Source: Malus domestica
Lineage: Eukaryota; Streptophyta; Magnoliopsida; Rosales; Rosaceae
DNA: 64,000 nucleotides
Direction: 5' to 3'
Assembly: GCF_042453785.1 (NCBI RefSeq)
Contig: NC_091664.1
Span: forward strand, 3,026,501-3,090,500
Position 1 is the first letter of the stretch. Every line of letters begins with the position of its first letter. The notes beneath the pieces were generated by a model that worked only from the letters and a program-made list of their open reading frames with translations, did not search any database and was not told the origin of the DNA. A program made the translations under genes and the position numbers. This document shows, one piece after another, positions 24,010 to 35,229 of the stretch.

Positions 24010-26010
24010 CACTCGACGGAGCTTCAGAAATCAAAGAGGCGCCTGCTCAGAAATCGAAGAGGCGTTTGCTTTCTCAAAAGTTGGGCTGCTTAGAGATCAC
24101 GAGGGTTGATCTCAGAAATCGAAGAGCCGTTTGCTTTCTCAAAAGTTGGGCTGCTCAAAGACCACGAAGGCCGATCTCAGAAATCGAAGAGGCGCTCGCT
24201 TTCTCAAAAGCTGGGCTCCCTAGAGACCACGAGGGCCGATCTCAGAAATCGAAGAGGCACCTACTTTTCCAGCCTTGTCAGCACCTGTCACACGCACACT
24301 CAGCTTTGCGGAAATTATGGGCATTCTGTCAAAGACTTCTGGGGAAGTAGAAAACACATGAATCTTACTGTTCAATCACCCACTTCCCACACGCAACAAT
24401 AGCTCATGGGTACCACAGATAACTTTGCCAAAGTTCTCTGCCAAAGTTGAGCACGTGAAGCTTGCAGCTCCCACTACATCGCTCTGACCAAGAAGGGTAA
24501 AAGAATAGCAAAGAAACAACACTAACAAAGTTTAGACCCATAAATTTTGAAGGTCTAGCTACCATATTATTACCCACAAGGGTAAAGGAACAGTACCACT
24601 GCTGGATAATTGGAAAGTCCATGTATGTCAACCTCTGTGCTTCGTGGCAAGGTAGACTAGCAAACATGCCCAACCTTTACTCACATTCGAGAAAACACTC
24701 CCAATAAGATTGCTTGCTCCAAAATCGAAGAGGCACCGTCCTCCGAATCTAAAGAGCCAGACTCCTAACATGACTACTTTCTTAAAAATCGAAGAGCGGG
24801 TAAAGGAACAGTACCATTGCTGGATAATTGGAAAGTCCCTGTGTGTCAACCTCTGTGCTTCGTGGCAAGGTAGACTAGCAAACATGCCCAACCTTTACTC
24901 ACATTCGAGAAAACACTCCCAACAAGATTGCTTGCTCCAAAATCGAAGAGGCACCACCCTCCGAATCTCGAGAGCCACTCTCCCAACATGATTACTTTCT
25001 CAAAACTCGAAGAGACACTGCTCCCCGAATCTCGAGAGCCAGACCCCCAGCATGATTGCTTTCTCAAAAATCGGTGAGGCACCGTTCTCCGAATCAATCG
25101 AAGAGGCGCTCGCTTTCTCAAAAGCTGGGCTGCTCAGAGACCACGAGGGCCGATCTCAGAAATCGAAGAGGCACCTACTTTTCTAGCCTTGTCAGCACCT
25201 GTCACACGCACACTCAGCTTTGCAGAAATTATGGGCATTTTGTCGAAGACTTCTGGTGAAGTAGAAAGCACATGAATCTTACTGTTCAATCACCCACTTC
25301 CCACACGCAACAATAACTCATGGGTACCACAGATCACTTTGCCAAAGTTCTCTGCCAAAGTTGAGCACGTGAAGCTTGCAGCTCCCACTACATCGCTCTG
25401 ACCAAGAAAGGTAAAAGAATAGCAAAGAAACAGCACTAACAAAGTTTAGACACATAAATTTTGAAGGTCTAGCTACCATATTATTACCCACAAGGGTAAA
25501 AGAACAGTACCACTGCTGGATAATTGGAAAGTCCCTGTGTGTCAACCTCTGTGCTTCGTGGCAAGGTAGACTAGCAAACATGCCCAACCTTTACTCACAT
25601 TCGAGAAAACAGTCCCAACAAGATTGCTTGCTCCAAAATCGAAGAGGCACCGTCTTCCGAATCTCGAGAGCCAGACTCCCAACATGACTACTTTCTCAAA
25701 ATCGAAGAGAGGGTAAAGGAACAGTACCATTGCTGGATAATTGGAAAGTCCCTGTGTGTCAACCTTTGTGCTTCGTGGCAAGGTAGACTAGCAAACATGT
25801 CCAACCTTTACTCACATTCGAGACAACACTCCCAACAAGATTGCTTGCTCCAAAATCGAAGAGGCACCGCCTTCCGAATCTCGAGAGCCAGACTCCCAAC
25901 ATGATTACTTCCTCAAAAATCGAAGAGACACTGCTCTCCGAATCTCGAGAGTCAGACCCCCAGCATGATTGCTTTCTCAAAAATCGAAGAGGCATCGTTC
26001 TCCGAATCTC
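24010..26010 (+). repeat. Nested tandem repeat array inside the composite
   Basis: At the fine scale, about fifteen copies of (a)atcgaagag(g/a) occur, alternating with gctttctcaaaa and gaatctcgagagccaga words. At the large scale, a block of about 910 bp is repeated twice: 24183-25095 and 25095-26005, recognisable by cacctgtcacacgcacactc and gctcccactacatcgctctg at equal offsets. Inside each block, a unit of about 210 bp starting (g)taaa(g/a)gaacagtacca occurs twice, giving four copies overall. Short ORFs over this region are shared repeat translations, not genes. Confidence 0.85.
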
Positions 26011-26089
26011 GAGAGCCAGATACCACAGACCACTTTTTCAAAGTGCTCTGACAGAGTTAAAACATGTGAAACTGGCAGCTCCCACTACC

Positions 26090-27413
26090 GTGCTATGACC
26101 AAGCAGGGTAAAGGAATAGCATTACTACTTGTTGTTAGGGAGACTCCTATATATGTCGACCTCCATCCCCAACGGACAGGCAGACCTGCAAAAATGCTCA
26201 ACCCTTCATCATATCTGAGAGGGCACTCCCAACAAAGCCTTTCGAAATATTCAGCTTTCTTTCCCCCCGATAATACCTCTGCAAACAAGCTATACTAGAG
26301 CAAGAATATCTCATATCATCAGGGTTAAAAGCAAGAGTATCCCATATCATGCTTTTTCCCTGTTTTTTCTTTTGGCCTTGTTTTTACCTGCAAGACAAGG
26401 AGAAAGAGAGCAATCAGTCAGTACTTGGAATCAAGCTTCCAGCCAGGAACTGACTGCCTGGAACCCCTTACCTGATTACTTACCTGGCATTGCTCTCGAG
26501 TACTCATCTTCATCATCTTATGTTTCCAGGGAAGATTCCGCATCTGCTTGAGGAACAGATAGGGCAAGTGCGAAGGATACAAGGAAGCATGTGGAGACAA
26601 GCGTAACAGCACACGTGCCGATACATCCATTACTCTGTCAAAAGCAAAAGTATCCCATATCAGCAGGGTGGAACGTACTCTAGATTTGATGGACTTGTTT
26701 TGACCATCAAATTCTTCAGTCGGCCTTATACTCTGGAGGAAACCAGAAAACCCTCCAGCTCAGTTCAAGAATAAGCCTGTGGAAAGTTACTTCTTCAAAA
26801 GCAAAAGTATCTCATATCATCTCTTCTCAATTTTCTTCTCTTTATCCTTCATGCTGCTGCAAGATGGGGAGAAGGTGAACAATCAGTCGGAGCTCTGATT
26901 GCTTACCTTGTCTGTCACCTCTTTCAGCAGACCCCCTAGCTCGGCGACTTGGGGGACTCCTACTACATGGTTTGTATCGCGCTTGACCAAACCTGAAACT
27001 ACAAGTAAGCTTCAAGTGAAATTGATACATTACCTTGTGCATCTCCACCAGTTAAAGATACCACCCCTGGATGGAGGAAGAGTACTTCCAGAGAAGATGC
27101 CACATCTACCTATGAGACAGATAAGGCAAGTCAAGACGACACCACACTCCGATACTTAGAAGTTTCGTGATTACGAGATCATTATCCCACAATATTTCCT
27201 AATGTCATTTGTACTAAATCATTCACTCGTACTCACTAAAGGAGAGCTTGAACCTATGTACTTGTGTAAACCCTTCACAATTAATGAGAACTCTTCTATT
27301 CCGTGGGCGTAGCCAATCTGGGTGAACCACGTACATCTTGTGTTTGCTTTCCTATCTCTATCCATTTATATACTTATCCACACTAATGACCGGAGCAATC
27401 TAGCGAAGATCAC
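26090..27413 (+). mobile_element. LTR-like repeat end within the composite
   Basis: No coding sequence is evident. The last 250 bases (gtgtaaacccttcacaatta, ccgtgggcgtagccaatctg, then a T/C-rich stretch to gaccggagcaatc) resemble the end of a plant LTR. Sequence before it contains several copies of agcaa(a/g)agtatc(c/t)catatca spaced irregularly (about 26330, 26645 and 26800). Element boundaries could not be fixed. Confidence 0.4.
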
Positions 27414-28020
27414 AAAAAGCGACCGTTTTCGTTACCTAGGATCTATCTTGCAAGAGAACGGAGAATTAGATGGAGATCTCAACCATAGAATACGAGCTGG
27501 ATGGAAAGAGTGCATCCGGCGTGTTGTGTGACCGTCGTAGGCCACTGAAGCTCAAGGGAAAATTTTATAGGACGGCAATAAGGCCAGCGATGTTGTATGG
27601 CAGAGAATGTTGGGTGGTGAAGCATCAACACGTACACAAAATGGGTGTAGCGGAGATGAGGATGCTTCGTGGGATGTGTGGGCACACGAGAAAGGATAAG
27701 ATTGGGAATGAGGATATCCGAGGTAAAGTAGGAGTAGCCGAAATTGTAGGAAAGATGAGAGAAAATCGGCTCTGGTGATTTGGACATGTGCAAAGAAGGC
27801 CGACTGACGCTCCGGTTCGAAGATGTGACTACGGGACAGAGGTTCAGGGCCGAAGGGGTAGAGGAAGACCTAGGAAAACTTTGGAAGAGACTCTAAGAAA
27901 AGACTTAGAGTACTTGGATCTAACGGAGGGCATGACACAAAACCGAGCGCAATGGCGTTCTAGGATTCATATAGCCGACCCCACTTAGTGGGAAAAGGCT
28001 TTGTTGTTGTTGTTGTTGTT
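27414..28020 (+). pseudogene. Second, truncated RTE 3' end with TTG tail
   Basis: This repeats the last ~585 bases of the RTE ORF (homologous to 22364-22949) with scattered substitutions. Eight bases are lost near 27505, which shifts the frame, and tacggtggt has become a stop-containing tctggtgat near 27775. The reading is therefore broken. Unlike the first copy it retains the true terminus cccacttagtgggaaaagg followed by ttg repeats up to the target-site duplication, which is the part RTE reverse transcriptase is expected to recognise. Confidence 0.9.
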
Positions 28021-28040
28021 GATGCTAGTCCAACAAGTAA

Positions 28041-29400
28041 ACCAATGTGTACGACTAGGCCAAGGAGTAACGGAGTTTGAAACTTCAATATAGAATGAAG
28101 TCCGAAACCTTTGGAGCCCCTTAGTTTGCTTTCCCCCACTTGAAACATTTTAGTTTTGAAATTTATTATGACTAGGTTACCCACATTGCAAACTAAATAT
28201 TATAACTTTGGAAGTGGTGGATTGTTCTGGTAGTTAGGGTCTTCCTTTTAGCACACTGCTTTCCAAGTTCAAAGCATCCTCCTCCTTTCCATTACTATAG
28301 ATTAGTGTTGGCTATTGATTCTACTGAAAAAACACTAAATATTATAACTTTTGTTTTATAATTTCTTTGGTTTTATCTCTAGCTTATCTATGATCCTAAA
28401 ACAAAAAGTTAAAAATCATAAAGTCATATTTGATTCCAAATGTGGTGGTTTAAGTTTAACATCTTATGCATACGGAGTTAAATTTGACTTTTAAATTAGA
28501 GAATTATTAAAGTCTTAAATATAAATTTTGTATCTTCTAAAGTGGAGATCATACTTTTAACTCTAGAGTTATATCCAAATAAAATATGACTTTGCATATA
28601 CATAGTACCAAAGTCATATATGTTACGACATAAAATATCTCAACTTGTTAGAGCACGTCATGTGTATTATCAGCTCAATATGACCGTCCTTCCCTTGACG
28701 GACCATGCAAATGTTATCCATACCTTGAAGGGCTTACGAGACTCTATTCTGCATAGCGCCTAAGAAGTCTATAGTCATCAAGCCCAAGGCTCATCTCGCC
28801 GCCAAGCGGCCTTAACACGAACGGCTTTGATATACTATCAATATTATCTATTAAATTATTTACTTAGAAAACAACTTAATTCTTAATATCGATTTATATC
28901 TATCAAAAGAAGAATAAAAATGTTATTCTTATTATGTTTGTGGACCTCGTCACTATTAGAAAAGTGGTATAACTGTAGTATGAAAAATGTGATAAGTGTT
29001 GTATTCCTTAAAAAATAATGATTAGGCTAGCTAGAAAAGGAATGAGAGCAAGGAGAGGTGGCTTGGTCTCAAAGAGAGGCAAGTAAGGAGTGCCCACCAT
29101 AAAATGATCAAAGTATAATTATTATTATTATTATAGGAACAGTTGAAAGGTTGGTCTGTGGACCAATCCTACAAATTGGACTTGCTATCACCACAAAAGT
29201 AGGTTAAGTTGCAGTTTAACCAACAACTCTAGCACCCACTCCACAATAATCATAACTTTGTTATATATTTTCCTCTTCACGCATCAAACTAGAGCAACAA
29301 CAACAATATATAAGGTGGATCAATCAAACATTCCACATTTGCATCATTCTATCTTGTTCATAAAGTCAACACCAACTGATCGATATAATAACACCATTAC
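28041..29400. other. Spacer upstream of the RIC4-like gene
   Basis: A+T-rich. Around 28215-28270 there is a possible degraded tRNA-derived repeat (tggtagttagggtcttcc, then ccaagttcaaagcatcc), too weak to call. Nothing else with coding or RNA-gene features was found. Confidence 0.45.
29260..29268 (+). promoter_or_regulatory. Candidate TATA box of the RIC4-like gene
   Basis: ttatatatt about 210 bases upstream of the start codon at 29475. Position is plausible for a gene with a leader of 150-180 bases. No other core element was identified. Confidence 0.35.
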
Positions 29401-29474
29401 GTTGTTCTTCCATGGTTTGTAAGTCCCCCAACAAAACAAAAAAGCTTAGGCTTTGTAGTTTTGTGTTCGAAGGG

Positions 29475-29614
29475 ATGAGGGATCGAATGGAGAGATTTGC
29501 TGTTCTTCCTTTTGGCATTGGCTGCGCTTCTCAGACCAGCGTCGCTATTGGCGCAGCAGCAAGTGCTGATCATAAACAAAGAAAACCTAAAGCACCACCT
29601 CCACATACAGCAAG

Positions 29615-29656
<42 letters not shown>

Positions 29657-31366
29657 ACAAAATAATTAGCTAGGTTGGTATTTATTGGGTTTTTTTTATA
29701 AGGGAAGATGATCCAAAAGCACAAGGAGAAAAAATGAAGAATGGTACTTTTCACTTCCTGACTCTTAAGAGGACTCAAATATCCAGTGGGATGCAGAGAT
29801 TGATCAGAAGCATAAAAAGCTTATCCCAAATATTCGGTAAGTGGATCAATATTTCACTGCCTATAATCCTTATATATATGCATATATATATGCATGCTCA
29901 AATAGTGAATACAAACCCTAAAATAATGTACCACTAACTGAATTCTTGATGCATGCATGATCAGATAGTGCCCATTTCCATTAGTATGATCTTGCAATGA
30001 ATCAAATCCAGATCTTTTTTTGGTCAAATTGTGATTAGATCAACGCATAATTGATAACAGTGTTATCTTATGTGATTCTGGTCAAGAGTGGAACGAGGAA
30101 TTTTTAATGGGGTGGTTACTAGCTAGTTAGCTAACTTTTTTGCAAGTGAGATCGGGCTTAGAATATTTTAATTAGTTGATCAAATACTTTAGCGTTGCTA
30201 TTAGGCGGGCTACTCGGTAGCTTTTTTCTTTTAAGAAAATACTAGGTTGGTGGGCGGCCACTAAGAACATTTGAGTGTCAAACACTTGAAAGAGAAACTT
30301 GGTTCGGGTCCTTGGTTAACCAAAATGTATAGGATATTGTTATTCATACATCCATTTTTACTTCTCACATTTTTCTTAATTTTTGGATCTCTGATCGAAT
30401 AAATTAAAGAATATCAATAGACAAAAATTAACAAGGATGTTTAAGAGATAAAAATGAGTGTGAATAATACTATCCAATATATATAGTTTTTTTTTCTGTC
30501 TCCAAAACCTTTCTGTGTAGTTCCGCCCTTGGTTATGATCATAGTAAAATGACTAAACAAATTTCTTAATTACCTAAATATGATTACATAAATTCATATG
30601 CTGAAAGCCTAACTGGTAAAAAATACAAATTGTTAAAAAGGTAATGCTAGATAGACCAAAATTTTAAATTAAATTTTGTAAACCAAATGATGTGGTTGTT
30701 GATGATTGAATTATTACTTAAGTATTGATTAACATACTTATTTTATATTAGTAACACATCATTTCATTTACAAATTTGATTTAAAATTTTGATCTACGTA
30801 GCATTATCCTAGTTAAAAAGTACAAACGTTGTCTTTATTAAAAGAGGATACGTTATATGTTGACACGCATATATAATAGAAATATAAAAAATGGAATTGG
30901 GTTGTTTACCAAGAAGATCCTTTTGTCCCACACCAAGAAAAACTTAAGTGTGGTGAATAATATATCTATAAAGATTAAAAAATATATGTTCTTTCAAATT
31001 AGTTTTTAATTTCTGTATGTTTATGTTTTTGGTAATCCTCTATATGTGTATTTTTTAGTTTACAAGGAAGAGATTGAGGAGGAGGAGGAGGAAGGAGAGA
31101 TGGAAATTGGATTGCCGACGGACGTGAAGCATGTGACACACATAGGACTGGATGGGTCTGCCACTACCAATACCACCGCAAACCCCTTAAAAGCTAGCAG
31201 CTGGGAAAATAATTTCAACACTCCAGAAATACTTTCTTTCCCTTCTATATCTTTAAAGCAGTTTGAGCTTGCCATGGCTGCACAGACCACCCACCAACCT
31301 CAGCAGCAGCAGCAGCAGCTCGTTGTTGATCTCAAGACGCTCGAAGATCCCAAAGATCTTAGCTAG
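29475..31366 (+). CDS. ROP-interactive CRIB motif protein, RIC4-like
   Basis: RIC proteins bind active ROP/RAC GTPases through a CRIB motif and pass the signal to actin, microtubules or calcium, for example in pollen-tube and pavement-cell growth. Exons 29475-29613, 29708-29836 and 31059-31366 give 191 residues. The start MRDRMERFAVLPFGIGCAS and the internal ISSGMQRLIRSIKSLSQIF resemble Arabidopsis RIC4/RIC2. The CRIB core is IGLPTDVKHVTHIGLDG, preceded by an acidic run and MEIG. The C-terminal tail has a Gln run. The acceptor at 29707 was chosen over 29702 because only it keeps the frame open. An upstream in-frame ATG at 29412 is less likely. A long TC repeat follows the first donor directly. 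Confidence 0.87.
29618..29653 (+). repeat. (TC)n microsatellite at the 5' end of RIC4-like intron 1
   Basis: About 17-18 uninterrupted TC units start four bases after the GT of the exon-1 donor (29614-29615). The first exon ends at 29613. The tract is long enough to vary between alleles. Confidence 0.9.
30332..30475. mobile_element. MITE related to the element at 48450-48595, in the RIC4-like intron 2
   Basis: The left end ggatattgttattcataca and the inverted right end ggatagtattattcacac share the following catttttacttctcac or a near match. The interior contains gatc...gaataaattaaagaatatcaa, as in the 48.4-kb copy. More diverged than that copy. It lies in intron 2 of the RIC4-like gene. Confidence 0.6.
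30640..30809. mobile_element. MITE, second copy of the GGTAATGCTAGG family, in RIC4-like intron 2
   Basis: The ends are ggtaatgctagatagacc and the inverted ggataatgctacgtagatc. The interior attacttaagtattgat...gtaacacatcatttca matches the copy at 1150-1319. Inserted in intron 2 of the RIC4-like gene. Confidence 0.7.
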
Positions 31367-31545
31367 TTAATATAGTAATTGAAGCCACCTGGTCCGTTTT
31401 ATCTTTGATCATCCTATATCATGATGTTAATGCCTCTTAACCACAGATTTTGCATGCATGCATGCATATAGCTAGGATTTTGAGTTTGAGGAGGTGGCCG
31501 GTGGGTGAATTGGTTTACCATGCTGATATATTGATTGAATTGGTG

Positions 31546-31634
31546 CAAAACCAAGTGCAATAGCATTGTAGAATTCATGCACTCAACCCCACTTAGTGAG
31601 TAAAATTTGATTGTGTTATTTGTTGTTGCTGATC
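31546..31634 (+). mobile_element. 89-bp RTE LINE 3' stub downstream of the RIC4-like gene
   Basis: The sequence caaaaccaagtgcaatagc...ccccacttagtgagtaaa...ttgttgttgc follows the RTE terminus at 27939-28020 base for base with scattered differences. It is flanked by the duplication gattgaattggtg (31533-31545 and 31635-31647). It is a 5'-truncated, older copy, located about 180 bases after the stop codon and possibly within the 3' untranslated region. Confidence 0.8.
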
Positions 31635-32812
31635 GATTGAATTGGTGTTATATGTGTTTTAAGTGGTTTGTAGTGATACTACTATATATATATGTAGCAA
31701 TTTGGTTATTGAGTGGTAGTGGGAGATTTTTTGGAATATAATTAAGTTCTAATGAACAATCTCTCTATATAATGCAACTAATCATTTCTATTTTACACCA
31801 AGATTTTTGTGATAAAACTTACACAATCAAGTTTGATATCATACGAAATGAATGGCCTCGTTAGATAACGACATAAATCTATGATCCAAATAATTCACCA
31901 ATATATTAAGTAAATGGAAGTTATCAATAACACTAATGATCCAACGTTTATTATTGTTACTTTTTGTATAAATATTCATTCTATATAGGATGGAAATATT
32001 CTTTACTCTACTTTACTTTTATCTATGTCCTAATATTGCATGTATTGTAAATTGTAATAGAGGTTCATCCCATATTGCGCACTTCAACATAATTAAATTT
32101 CATACTTCAGGTTGAATTTATTCATATTTTTTAACGTATCACTTGCATATTATCGTTTCATCACCTTCTAAGTGTTGGCCAACATGCCTCGATTTTGATG
32201 TCTACTTAAATATCGTGGTTGGTGCGTGTCATGTTATCCTTGCCCTAAAATCATACCACCTTTTAAAACTATTGTTTGTTAACCTTATCAGTTTTTGTGT
32301 TAACACGTTTCTCTAGACAGTAATATTTCAAATCTTAAAAATCTTTTGATTGTTCAAAACTTGTTTACTTACAAGGAATGAGATTGAAATCATTTTGATT
32401 ATTGAGTTCTCTCTGGTTACTAAAATATAGGAATGAGAATCGGCTTACTTCAAAATTTTCTCTGTGTTTATTGGCACTTAAGAAAACAGAAAAATATTAA
32501 CTTTCCCTTGAAATTTTTAGTCCAAAACCTAAGTATCATGAATCACATCAACTATGAGAGGCTAGTTGATTTGATTTTCTTTCTGTAAATTTTTATTTTT
32601 AAATTCTTACATTCCTATACAAATATAAGAATCTCAAGATAAAAAGTCTTGCATTGCCGATAGCCGAATAATAAGCATGTAAGAATATGTTGGGCTTTTT
32701 TTGGGCTTCTTTTAGGTCTAACAGGGAAATTCAGAAAATAAAAGGCCCAATATAACATATAAGAGGCCCGACACGGAGCCCAGAGTACAAAAAGTTTAAT
32801 AAAATTATTGAA

Positions 32813-32964
32813 GGGACTTTAACGAAAAACTCATGGTATTGTTCACTTTAACGAAAAATCATATTTTTACACTAAAAAACCAATCATGATACTATTCACT
32901 TTATCGTTTACTTATTCCTTATCGTTAAAACTTAAAATTTTCAAACATTTTTCATTAGTTTTCC
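32813..32964. mobile_element. MITE, family shared with 58214-58368
   Basis: Begins gggactttaacgaaaaact, contains gttcactttaacgaaaaatc and actattcacttta, and ends tttttcattagttttcc, whose inverse (ggaaaactaatgaaaaa) is similar to the start. It aligns over its full length with 58214-58368, so this is one short non-autonomous family. Confidence 0.7.
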
Positions 32965-33229
32965 TAATTATTGAACACATATTGCAGATAATACCTCCAA
33001 TGCCAGCCTATGTGCATATCCTCATCGTACGGAATCATCACATGCATAAAAGATTCGTTGCGTGTGCATACAACGATATTGTATTGCGATTGATACGGGA
33101 CTTTAGCTAAATTATAAAATGGGTCTAAATCGATTTTGCGATTTAATGGTTTTGTATGGGAGTATTTTTAAAATGGAAGGTAACGTTTTGGTGAAATGTT
33201 TATGCAACTAATCTTTAATAAAAATGTAA

Positions 33230-33376
33230 GTGAATTCTAAAAAAACACTTGAAGTGTTTCATGCAATAAGCACGTAACAAGGACTCATTATATAAAAGTG
33301 TTTTTGAAACCCCAAAATATTTTCTTAAATAATATTTTCAATCATTTTAAAAGCACTTCTAAACGAGCTCTTAAAC
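33230..33376. mobile_element. Partial MITE related to 15099-15340
   Basis: Read on the minus strand, it starts gagctcgtttagaagtgc and continues aaaatatt and ttggggtttcaaaaacac, parallel to the 15.1-kb copy. The other end is missing or too diverged. Confidence 0.45.
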
Positions 33377-35047
33377 TAGTTGAATTTGAAAGGTACTCCT
33401 AACCATATTTTATCAAACAAATAGCTTAATAATTGATTTTATTAATTTTTAAGGCCACCGCAGAAGCAAATGCGGCATCCACTTCCACATTTCGTTGTAG
33501 TAATAGTGTGCACATGTTGTTCATTTAAGGGCTCAGATTTTGGTACCCGCTGGATCCCTTGGAATTTGCTTCATGTTGTAATATAATACGTCGATGGCAC
33601 ACATGAATAGTTTGTTATTATTCATCAAAAGAAAAATCTAATGAATTATTATTCATTTGAAAAAAATCAGATGAATTATCATTCATATCAAGAAAAACAT
33701 ATGGATTTCTATTCATGCACAGTATTTTACTATTTATTTGAGGAAAATTTGTAAAGTGAACAATGTTGCTATAGAAGAAGAAAGAAATGAGAGAAAAATA
33801 TACAGAGAAAAGAAAGAGGAGTTATGGAGGAAATGAAGAGAAGAGGAAAAAAAAGAGATGTGGAAGAAATTATCAATGAGCCAGGCTAGAGAGAAAAGAA
33901 AAAATAGTGAGAGTTATTTTGTATTCATATTATTTTATATAATAAAAGAAAGTACTACTGCTGCCTTGAGGACGTAAGCACACTTGCCGAACCTCGTAAA
34001 TATTATGTCTTATTTACTTTATATTCTACTGCACACATACCATCGACTTTACAATACTTAATATCATATATATATATATGTATGTATATGTATAGTCACT
34101 CATGGTGCAGTTAATTTTTTGTTTTAGACAAATATAGTGCAGTCACTAAATTTGGCCAAACCCCTCCTTAAAAAATTTGAACAAAATCAAAATGTGATCT
34201 TAGAGCATCTTTAAAGGAGATGTCAAATTCTCAAGTGTCACTGTTCATATTTTACATAAAAAAATCCTTCTAACCGTATGTCATTTGCTAGTTGGATTTA
34301 AAACCTATGTGATTAGAAATCAAATTTAACGATGATGTCAAATTTATTTTTAATTAATTTTAATAGTGAGTCTCTTATTCCACTAACATTTCAACAAATA
34401 AAAATTTGTTTCAACAACTCTTTAATGAATACAACCATTTAAAGCTCCATATTAATAACAAAATAACATTTAACAATTCAGCAGAAAAAATACAAAAATG
34501 TGACATAAAACTTCAAATTACCACATCAGCTATCAATTACAATTTGACTGTTATAATTTGACATATCCTTTAGAGATGATCTTTAAATTATGAATTACTT
34601 CCAAGTTGAAATAACTAGAAATTAATGACTAGGAGATCAACTTTCTCGTCTATAGTCCAAACATTTTATTCCATATGAAGAAAAACAATCTACTTGTGCA
34701 TCATACTGCGAATTTTATCTCGACTAATTATTTCCCTCCTAATAATACAAGAAGTTGAAACTTTATAACCCATGCGAGAAAGATCCAGAACCATCCATTT
34801 AACTTGATTAGTTGATAAGACTAAACCCCCTACTTGAAGTTTATCTAATATAGAAGGCGGCTGCCGACCATATTAGTATATTACGTCATCTCGCTAATTT
34901 TTTGGATTTCGTTGTCTGACAACTAATTAATCAATATATTAAACTAATATTAAAATAAAAAATTAGATAAACTTTTATCCATATTCCTAATAATAATTAG
35001 GTTAATTGCCACATCCAATTCAATTGGCACTTGCTCATGCATGGTGC

Positions 35048-35229
35048 GGGCAACCTACACCGTAACATCTCTTTCATTTTAAATCAAAGTTTTGTGAGTC
35101 ACCATATGTTACGTGAATAAGTTCGTATTAAATATTTCGGGTAACCTACACCGTAACATCTCTTTCATTTTAAATCAAAGTTTTATGAGTCACCATATGT
35201 TACGTGAATAAGTTCGTACTAAATATTTC
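35048..35229 (+). repeat. 2 x 91-bp tandem duplication
   Basis: The segment (c/t)aacctacaccgtaacatc through gttcgta(t/c)taaatatttc occurs twice in a row (starting 35051 and 35142) with only a few mismatches. Non-coding. Confidence 0.85.

Larger units (their letters stand above)
19688..28020 (+). mobile_element. 8.3-kb composite RTE retroelement unit
   Basis: The unit is bounded by an exact 20-bp direct repeat gatgctagtccaacaagtaa (19668-19687 and 28021-28040), the expected product of LINE insertion. From left to right it contains: an RTE 5' leader with ggccggtcccaagcccgg; the intact RTE ORF (19791-22949); 4.4 kb of unrelated repeat DNA; and a second RTE 3' part (27414-28020) ending in TTG repeats. 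The first RTE copy breaks off right after cccactcagtg, where the second continues into the genuine terminus gggaaaaggctttg. The perfect duplication implies that the whole unit arrived in one event. Exact mechanism is inferred. Confidence 0.8.

Noticed and set aside
24010-26010. CRISPR-like spacing of repeated words
   Set aside because: The repeats are degenerate, units differ in length, and whole blocks of 210 and 910 bp are duplicated, spacers included. In a plant genome this is a tandem repeat array.
22949-27413. An ordinary LTR element inserted into one RTE copy
   Set aside because: This would leave a 4-6-bp duplication and split the RTE once. Instead about 585 bp of RTE sequence is present on both sides with independent mutations, which a simple insertion does not produce.
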